Assembly (NCBI GenBank): GCA_027576995.1
Contig: JANBQC010000706.1
Location: 1 to 13,119 of the forward strand
Reading direction: 5' to 3'
Length of the DNA stretch: 13,119 nucleotides
DNA from: Dimargaris cristalligena
Lineage: Eukaryota; Kickxellomycota; Dimargaritomycetes; Dimargaritales; Dimargaritaceae
Shown: positions 7,031 to 13,119 of the stretch, in pieces
Layout: each line of letters begins with the position of its first letter
Numbering within the stretch: the first letter of the stretch is position 1
Made by a program: the position numbers and the translations under genes
Notes under the pieces: generated by a model
Database searches by the model: none
The model's input: only the letters and a program-made list of their open reading frames with translations
What the model was told of the DNA's origin: nothing

Positions 7031-10000
7031 TTACATGGGAGGAGGGGGTGGTGGCGGAGTGTGCTTCGGGTAATAGGGCGACCGATTGCGAGGGCCCGAA
7101 TGACTGAGGCCACGGCTATTAGATGAACCGAAAGAACTACCCCCACTGCCGCCCGTAGGGCCACCTCCACGCACACCCGACGACGAATGGTGGTAAGTTG
7201 ACTTGGAGCTACTACTGCTTCCACTCGCGCCTCCACTTGGGACAGGTGCCGCCGAGGTATTAATACCGCTGTTATTTCCGCTATAGCCGTGCCGCGGATG
7301 GTTGTAGGAACGCGAACTTGGAGGAGGCGTAGTCCCCCCACGGCGGTCATTTGAGTATCCGCCCGAATACGATTGGGTGCGATGAGGGCCGCCCCCGTTG
7401 GGTAGGCCGTTGTAGTTTCCATTGACATTGCCACCGGTGTAATTAGAATTCCGGAAATTAGGTCGCGTGCTGCTATAATTATTGCGCCCGTAGCTGCTGC
7501 CACAGTTGGGGGCCGTCGAATGGGAGGAACCGGAATGGCGGTTGTGCCCGGTACCGCCAGAGGGCTTGTTACTAGGGTACAACGTGCCCGGTTCGGCAGC
7601 ATAGGGATGACTGCGATGGTGGTGATGGTGTTGGCTGTAGGCAGGAACCCCTTGTTCGGGGCTCAGATTTCGTGAGCCAGGGGTACGAGTTGAAGAACGT
7701 TCGCCATTTTCCGGGCTACCGTGCTCACGTGGGCTGTGTCCAGACTGACCCCGATAACGGTATGATGAGGCTGAGTAATCGTGGTGGGAAACACGGCGTG
7801 ACACTGGTGGGGGCGGGTAGGGTAAACCAGCCCCAGGAGTTACCGGACGGGAAGGGGGTTGATCATAACCGAATCCAGTGGGTTCGTCGGCCATTTGACC
7901 ATCCGACACTACCTCGCCTTCTTCGGAACTTTCATGCAAATCGTTAGACCGCAGGTCGCGTTTCACAAACGGCGCGGTCGCTGACACTGGAGGCAAGTCC
8001 GCCACGGGGGAACTACGAGGGCTAACCAAGGTTTCGGAGGCATTAAGCTGCCCATCGGGCTTACGGTAGACAGTTACATTCGGCAGCTCGGGGAGTTGGA
8101 AGGGATCCTCGGGTTGGGGGGCTTGGCTGGATTTAGCTTCCACTGCACTGGCTACAGGGGCAACCAGCGGCACAATATCCTCCGAGTGCGGAGTCATGGG
8201 CTTAGTGGCCGTACAGGGTGTACTGGTGGGCGTGGAAAGGCGAGAAATCACATCCGGGGCAACAATACCCGTCAGCTCACGCGACAAGATGCTCTGTAAT
8301 TCATCTTTGGCTTCATCGGGTGAGGTGAGAATAGATGCGGTTAGAGTAGGCGGGGAAACCAACGCCTTCAGCCCAAGAGCCTCTTGGGGGGTCTCTAGGG
8401 GCTCAACGGGGGGTTCGACTTCCTTGGGCTTGGATGGCAAGTCATCATTGGGTGGAGACACCGTCACGGGGACGGGTGGCGGGTCAATCAGCTGATTAGA
8501 TGGAGTCCGCGTGATCACATGGGTGGCGGACTTGGTCTTACGCTTAAGGCTTGTGTACTCCTTCAACGACACACGGGTCTTGGTAACAGGGGCAGAAGGG
8601 GCGACAGGGGAGGGAGTTTCAGTTGCAACATCAGGCGGGGGGATTTCAGTAGACACGAGGGCGGGGGCCATAGTAGGTGGTTCCTCGGCAACATCTAGTT
8701 CTTTTGCGGAAGTGGTTGGTGGTGGGGAAGAAGGGGGAATAGGAACCCCTTTATCTACAGGGGCTTCGGAACTGGCTGCCACCATTCCAGGAAACTCGAC
8801 CTGGTCCTCAGGGACGACCGGACCAGCCGGTTGGTCAGCGACGGGGGCCGGTGGTGGAGGGGATACCGAAATTTCTGGTACTAGCTCAGTCCGGGCCACG
8901 GTAGATACCCCAATTACCATGGAAGCTAAAGATGGATCGGAATCGGGTTCGGATTTGGGCACCTTATTTCTCTTCTGGTATTCAGAAAGTGACAGTTTCG
9001 TCTTACGAGGAAGAGAACCATCAATCGCCGCAACGGGATTCGACCCAGCCGATGTAGATAACTCCATGGGTACAGAAGAGAGCGGGATCGGAAACTGGGC
9101 GGAGTCGTCGGCGGGGATGGGTAGACTGGTAGCACTGGCTTCGTTTTCCATTTTGACTAATTTCGGTTGGAGAGGGCTCATGGTATCAATATCGATATGA
9201 GTGTCTTCGGATGGAACCTCAACGGGATTCCCGTTAGTGAGATGGGGAGGGTTCGGGGGCGACTGGGGCAGGGATTTGGCTATAGGTTCTGGTTGGTGTA
9301 CCTCCACCATATCACCTGAGTCGATATCGATGGTGGACTCGGTATCGGATGAAGCGGGGGATTTGTTGAAGAACAAGGGTTCGGGAACATCAGCCGTAAC
9401 AGCTAACTGCTGAGTAGAAGTCTCGGCATCATTGACCGGAGTGGTAGGTGAGGGGGACGTCGGTGCAATATTTTGGACGGGCTCCGACTTAACCTTCGGG
9501 GACAAAGGCACGGGGATGGGGGTAATAACGCGCTTAGGAGAGCGGCTCGTCTTGGTCAAAGCCTGCTGCGCAAGATAACAGTCAATGTAATATTTCTTAA
9601 GACCGCAGCGCAGCTGAGGAAGTGGGTCAACTTTGATTTGCTTCCGGCGACTGCCTTCGGCGGGATCGCTGGAGGCGGCCGGCGTGGATGGAAAGACGGG
9701 AGAATTGGCATCGTTTTCAATGTCGACGTTCTCGGACTCGTTCGCATCAGGTGTACCGGACTCCCCTTTGGATGATCGAGGCCGCTTACGGCTTTTCTTG
9801 CCCATAAGATCAGGATCACTACTTGACGGATACGAGCGGGAGGGGGCCCGGGTCCGATTGGGAATGGACTCTCTCCGGCTGGGGTCGTGGGGCTTACTTC
9901 CCTTGCTGATTGAGCGGGATGCCCTGTTACGCCTCGCTTCATAATCGCTGTCGGGGATTTCGGGTTCACTATCGGAGGCTGATTCGGAAGAGCCTCCAAC

Positions 10001-12043
10001 GTTAGATAGCACGGGGCCAATTGGGGCATCAGTGTCTTGGCCGTTACGTTTCGGCCCCATCGGATTAGTCGTGGCCGTTGCACCCGCACTAACAATTCGG
10101 CGATTAACTAAGCGATCTTTACCGGGTAGCGGACGACGATGGTCCGAATCGGAAGTTAGACCGAGTGGAGTCGATGCTCCTGACGAATCGCCGGGAGGAC
10201 CCGACGCTGGTTCCAAGTCACTTGGGAGAGGGGGTGACGAGAACCGAGCACGGTCCCGAGATTTCTTATGTTCCATCCGCTCAAATAAGGCCATGGTATC
10301 GCGTAACTTGCGCTCCTCGCGGGAAAGAGGGCCTAGCCCATCGGAGACTTCGTTAGGGTCGACCCGGTTGAGCTGCTGGGACATTTGGTTGTGATCAATA
10401 GTCATGTGTCCGTGGGGATCGGAAAATAACGAGCTAGCGGACCCATTGGTTCGGGAAGTCTCGGACTCTGACCAGTCGGGATTGCTACTCGGCCTGCTAG
10501 TAGGGCCTTTCTTTTTCCGAGGCGATACGGATGGCAAGCGGGGCACGCTATCCACACTACTTACGGTACGGGCATGAGGCCGGCCAGTATTGGAGCCGGC
10601 CGACGAAAGATCGGAAGGGGTGGTGGCCGATTTTGGGGGTCGGCCCACTTTACGTTTGCCCGAATCAGGTGAGATCAGGAGTTGCTTTTCTGGGTTAGCC
10701 TGCGCCACGTACCGATCAATCAAAGTATTGAGCCGGCACGATTTCAGCTGGCCACATGCACAGGGCATCTCACCAAATGTCCGGTACAGCAGCCGCACTT
10801 GCTTTTTAGTCACTGACCCTGGAATCAGACTGATTTTGGAGGGAAGGGGCGAGGAAGGGTTGGAACTGGCCGGGTCGGTTTCGGGTGTAGGGGGACTAAC
10901 CTCCCACACCCAGCCAATGGTAATCTCATCGCCTTGTGGAATATCGGTAGTGGCGAAAACGGCAAGGTGGACTACAGAATGATCGCCGTTACCGGGAAGG
11001 GTCACGCTCCGTAACTCGGCGTTAGGCTGGCAACTGCGCCTTATAAACCGGGCCTTATTACCAGCGGCACGAGCGTCAACGTAGAGATCGAAATGGGGGT
11101 GACCCTCAACAAATGGCCGGTAGGTTCGTAGCTGGGCATAATCGTTAGTGGGATCTTTAATATAGACGCTTTTGAGACCGATTTGACCTTTGTATTCAAT
11201 TATGAAGCGATGGGAAGCCACGCTAGACTCGGCGAACAGTCCGACTCTCGTCTTGGGGGTCGTTGCAGTGGTGGTGGTCAACGTTTGCTGGGTAACCTTA
11301 AATAGGGGATGATTCAAGGTCTCATGGTCCATCGCCGTCAAATGGGAGAGATTGGCGAGTAGGGCGGGCTCCAGTGGGGATGGGGGAAGAGGGGAAGACG
11401 ACCGTGCGTCCGCATCACGGGAGGCCATCGACTGGGACCGTTTCCGGATCTCGGACTTGTGGGTACGATGGGTCGCGATAAGTTGAAAGTACTGGTAAAC
11501 GGGGCCGGGCTGCTGTGGGGATTCGTTGGGGATGTGATTGGATGATATGGGTTGAAATGCGAGGTGGGCCTCGTAGTCACAGGACTTAGGGAGGGCCAAC
11601 GGGGCTTGAGTTGAGGAATCGCTGGACGAGTCGGGTCGGTGCTTAACCCGTTTGCGACGTTCTTGGAGTGACCGCTCGTCAGTGTCCCCGGGGTTCTTGC
11701 GAGTACGGCCTAAGGCGGGCTCCGATTCACCGGAATCGCGGGGAGACGCTATCCGAGCAAAACCAGGGACAGGACCAGTAACGGTACCAGCACCCGCAGG
11801 GCCAAGCGGTGGGGGTTTTACACGAGATTTAGTACGGGGTTGGCACCGTTCACAGTAGTAATGCTTGGGAATAGCCGTGCTTTCAACGTCGACGCAGACT
11901 GCGTGCTGCCAAACGTAACAGGAGTCGCACTGGATCGTAAACCCATCGTCCTCGGTCCTGCCACATATACAGCGAATCTCGCCAGTGTCGCCTTGGTTCG
12001 GCGGGGGGGTTGCGGGGAATAGCTCTGGTGGGCGAGAGGTCAT
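7031..12043 (-). CDS. SET3: Set3/MLL5-family PHD-finger and SET-domain protein, 1670 aa
   Basis: Predicted nuclear chromatin reader and scaffold of a Set3-type histone deacetylase complex. A C4HC3 PHD finger occupies residues 22-70 (ligands C25, C27, C39, C42, H47, C50, C64, C67; W45 suits the methyl-lysine cage). The family's fingers bind methylated H3K4. The SET domain spans about 258-381, followed by C428, C430 and C436. Its usual N-H-S-C motif is R-R-S-C (335-338) and the catalytic-tyrosine segment reads I-G-W-V-W-E, so methyltransferase activity is unlikely; the family shares this. Also present: basic NLS-like patches (129-136, 509-512, 748-756), an AT-hook around G467-R-P, a charged helix S-R-E-E-R-K (574-598), S-L-x-E-Y motifs at 1013-1025 and 1155-1169, SUMO-type sites at K852 and K964, and a Gly/Ser/Asn/Tyr/Arg-rich tail (1415-1660) ending in polyproline. 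The start is ATG with A at -3. There is no intron. It is longer than yeast Set3, nearer animal MLL5/SETD5. Confidence 0.93.
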   Translation of the reverse strand: MTSRPPELFPATPPPNQGDTGEIRCICGRTEDDGFTIQCDSCYVWQHAVCVDVESTAIPKHYYCERCQPRTKSRVKPPPLGPAGAGTVTGPVPGFARIASPRDSGESEPALGRTRKNPGDTDERSLQERRKRVKHRPDSSSDSSTQAPLALPKSCDYEAHLAFQPISSNHIPNESPQQPGPVYQYFQLIATHRTHKSEIRKRSQSMASRDADARSSSPLPPSPLEPALLANLSHLTAMDHETLNHPLFKVTQQTLTTTTATTPKTRVGLFAESSVASHRFIIEYKGQIGLKSVYIKDPTNDYAQLRTYRPFVEGHPHFDLYVDARAAGNKARFIRRSCQPNAELRSVTLPGNGDHSVVHLAVFATTDIPQGDEITIGWVWEVSPPTPETDPASSNPSSPLPSKISLIPGSVTKKQVRLLYRTFGEMPCACGQLKSCRLNTLIDRYVAQANPEKQLLISPDSGKRKVGRPPKSATTPSDLSSAGSNTGRPHARTVSSVDSVPRLPSVSPRKKKGPTSRPSSNPDWSESETSRTNGSASSLFSDPHGHMTIDHNQMSQQLNRVDPNEVSDGLGPLSREERKLRDTMALFERMEHKKSRDRARFSSPPLPSDLEPASGPPGDSSGASTPLGLTSDSDHRRPLPGKDRLVNRRIVSAGATATTNPMGPKRNGQDTDAPIGPVLSNVGGSSESASDSEPEIPDSDYEARRNRASRSISKGSKPHDPSRRESIPNRTRAPSRSYPSSSDPDLMGKKSRKRPRSSKGESGTPDANESENVDIENDANSPVFPSTPAASSDPAEGSRRKQIKVDPLPQLRCGLKKYYIDCYLAQQALTKTSRSPKRVITPIPVPLSPKVKSEPVQNIAPTSPSPTTPVNDAETSTQQLAVTADVPEPLFFNKSPASSDTESTIDIDSGDMVEVHQPEPIAKSLPQSPPNPPHLTNGNPVEVPSEDTHIDIDTMSPLQPKLVKMENEASATSLPIPADDSAQFPIPLSSVPMELSTSAGSNPVAAIDGSLPRKTKLSLSEYQKRNKVPKSEPDSDPSLASMVIGVSTVARTELVPEISVSPPPPAPVADQPAGPVVPEDQVEFPGMVAASSEAPVDKGVPIPPSSPPPTTSAKELDVAEEPPTMAPALVSTEIPPPDVATETPSPVAPSAPVTKTRVSLKEYTSLKRKTKSATHVITRTPSNQLIDPPPVPVTVSPPNDDLPSKPKEVEPPVEPLETPQEALGLKALVSPPTLTASILTSPDEAKDELQSILSRELTGIVAPDVISRLSTPTSTPCTATKPMTPHSEDIVPLVAPVASAVEAKSSQAPQPEDPFQLPELPNVTVYRKPDGQLNASETLVSPRSSPVADLPPVSATAPFVKRDLRSNDLHESSEEGEVVSDGQMADEPTGFGYDQPPSRPVTPGAGLPYPPPPVSRRVSHHDYSASSYRYRGQSGHSPREHGSPENGERSSTRTPGSRNLSPEQGVPAYSQHHHHHRSHPYAAEPGTLYPSNKPSGGTGHNRHSGSSHSTAPNCGSSYGRNNYSSTRPNFRNSNYTGGNVNGNYNGLPNGGGPHRTQSYSGGYSNDRRGGTTPPPSSRSYNHPRHGYSGNNSGINTSAAPVPSGGASGSSSSSKSTYHHSSSGVRGGGPTGGSGGSSFGSSNSRGLSHSGPRNRSPYYPKHTPPPPPPPM

Positions 12044-12250
12044 TATATGTGAGGGTATGTTATGTAAACAGCGTGCAACCGGCCGATAAGACGACCGGAA
12101 GTGTAGTCAAGAGTCCGCTGAGGTGATTCAGAGGCGGGAGGGCAGTGGCAAAGGGCCGTATCTGGTCTGCGTAAGAAACGCCAGTTTTTGAGATAAGGAG
12201 GAAGGTATAAACAATAGAAGAGAGGGGCCTCGGTATAGGCCAAGTAAGGC
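12044..12250 (-). promoter_or_regulatory. 5' leader of the Set3-family gene
   Basis: Sequence between the TATA tract and the start codon, about 207 bp. On the coding strand it contains no ATG, so scanning ribosomes would meet the Set3 start first. A frame is open from a TTG at 12243 to a TAA that overlaps the start (TAATG, sharing base 12043), but it has no ATG of its own. Confidence 0.45.
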
Positions 12251-12262
12251 TATATATATATA
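12251..12262 (-). promoter_or_regulatory. candidate TATA tract of the Set3-family gene
   Basis: A 12-bp alternating TA run about 208 bp upstream of the ATG on the minus strand. It is the only strong TATA-like element near the start and is followed by an ATG-free leader. It could also be a plain (TA)6 repeat. Confidence 0.45.
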
Positions 12263-13119
12263 GTCGGAACCCGCCGGTCAAGATAAACTAGCTAAAAATA
12301 CGAGAGTTGGCCAGAGCTGGGCGCCGGAGGGGAATGAGAGCTTTAGAGCGGTCCAACGAGCAGCGAGATACTAAATAGCTATACGATGGAGAGACTGGGG
12401 AGTAACGAGCGAGCAGTGGGAAGGGTCGTTGAATAGTCTGAGAAGACAGGGGTGGGCTTGTGTTGGAGCGAGATGATAAGGGAAACACGATGAGATGGGG
12501 AGAAAGGAGAAGAGAAAAAGAAAGAATAAGTGGTAGACAGTGCACACGGACGTGCGTTTAGGATGGTCACTGGGTCTCTGCGGTCAACGGGGAGGGGGCA
12601 AAAAGCCGACCGGAACGAACGAGGGGATCAGTGGCGTCACACCTGAATTCGAGGCGAGGGAGGCGTGTAAGCGAGACAAATACGACAGGGTAAAAGGAGG
12701 ATGAACGAGGCGACGAAGAAACGAAGAGGAAATGACGGAAAAGGCCACCTAAGGAACGAGTTGGAATAACGAGAGGGTCGGGCGAACAAGGGAATAAAAG
12801 ATAAAAGGTAGGAAATAGGGTATGAAAGGAAAGGGAGGGAATGAGCGGTATACGTAACAAGAAAAGGATACAAACAGTCAAGAGATAGCGAAAAGTTATA
12901 GAGACTACGACGCATATGGCGAAACGAAAGGGCAAAAGAGAGAGAAAGGAAGGAAAAAAAGGACACAAAGGCACTCTCTCCTCTACTTTGCACGCGTCGG
13001 CGGGTGGAGAGAAGTGAGGGGCAATAGTGGTGGGCTGAGGCAATAAGGAAACGGCATATTAGTAGGACCTTTCAGTAAGACGCTAAGAGAGAGTATCGGT
13101 GACAGGAACGTACATAGCA
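12263..13119 (-). promoter_or_regulatory. pyrimidine-rich upstream region of the Set3-family gene
   Basis: No gene is supported. The plus strand is strongly purine-rich (G and A), so the coding strand of the neighbouring gene is C/T-rich for more than 700 bp; long minus-strand open frames here are Ser/Leu/Phe/Pro-rich products of that bias and begin with non-ATG codons. AACGAG occurs six times between 12355 and 12773 (CTCGTT on the coding strand). No ATG appears on the minus strand from 12043 back to 12912. This may be promoter, a long leader, or both. Confidence 0.45.

Noticed and set aside
7018..7602. 194-codon minus-strand frame overlapping the 3' part of the Set3-family gene
   Set aside because: An alternative frame of the Gly/Ser/Asn-rich tail; open because that tail is GC-rich and low-complexity.
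8511..9200. 229-codon plus-strand frame opposite the Set3-family gene
   Set aside because: It is a shadow of the Pro/Ser/Thr-rich disordered part of the real gene; its translation is Gly/Ser/Thr-rich by composition and has no domain.
12043..12243. 66-codon upstream frame ending in TAATG at the Set3-family start
   Set aside because: The stop-start overlap is striking, but the frame has no ATG and would need initiation at TTG, very close to the TATA tract.
12567..13043. 158-codon minus-strand frame upstream of the Set3-family gene
   Set aside because: It starts at a non-ATG codon and is a Ser/Leu/Phe/Pro-rich by-product of the pyrimidine-rich strand.
1..13119. CRISPR arrays, prokaryotic operons, phage or complete insertion elements
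   Set aside because: No spaced repeats, ribosome binding sites or transposase motifs were seen, and the gene content is eukaryotic.

Overview
The window is eukaryotic nuclear DNA, most likely from a fungus. Three things point that way: a eukaryotic tRNA-Ala(AGC) with internal pol III boxes and a T-run terminator, a long intronless gene for a Set3/MLL5-type PHD+SET chromatin protein, and C/T-rich promoters next to compact genes. The Set3-type protein has the W-x-W-E ending of its SET domain that I associate with fungal members. An early-diverging lineage is possible, because two of the three other loci resemble nothing I know, but the sequence does not fix the lineage.

Layout. At 87-159 lies tRNA-Ala(AGC). 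From 160 to about 2030 is an AT-rich stretch with no intact gene; it holds scattered broken open segments and, near 1231-1371, a cluster of short inverted repeats. At 2183-2485 is a small open frame behind a (CTATT)9 microsatellite and a consensus 3' splice site, perhaps the last exon of a small gene. At 3421-4635 is a complete gene for a 404-residue predicted secreted protein of unknown function. At 5191-6257 is a coding locus of unknown function, interrupted by an in-frame TAG, a frameshift and an in-frame TGA. It is preceded by a well-formed intron (4913-5027) that may lie in its leader. From 6258 to 7030 is the tail-to-tail intergenic region. At 7031-12043, minus strand, is the 1670-residue Set3-family protein. 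From 12044 to 13119 is its promoter and leader region: a TATA tract, pyrimidine-rich on the coding strand, with no ATG on that strand for 869 bp.

The genes do not look like a functional cluster. The one gene with a clear job is the Set3-family protein: a C4HC3 PHD finger, a SET domain whose catalytic motifs are altered, two copies of a basic S-L-x-E-Y motif, an AT-hook and a glycine/serine/asparagine-rich tail. This is the expected build of a histone-mark reader and deacetylase-complex scaffold rather than an active methyltransferase. The most unusual items are the broken locus at 5191-6257, the orphan secreted protein, and the long ATG-free leader of the Set3-family gene.
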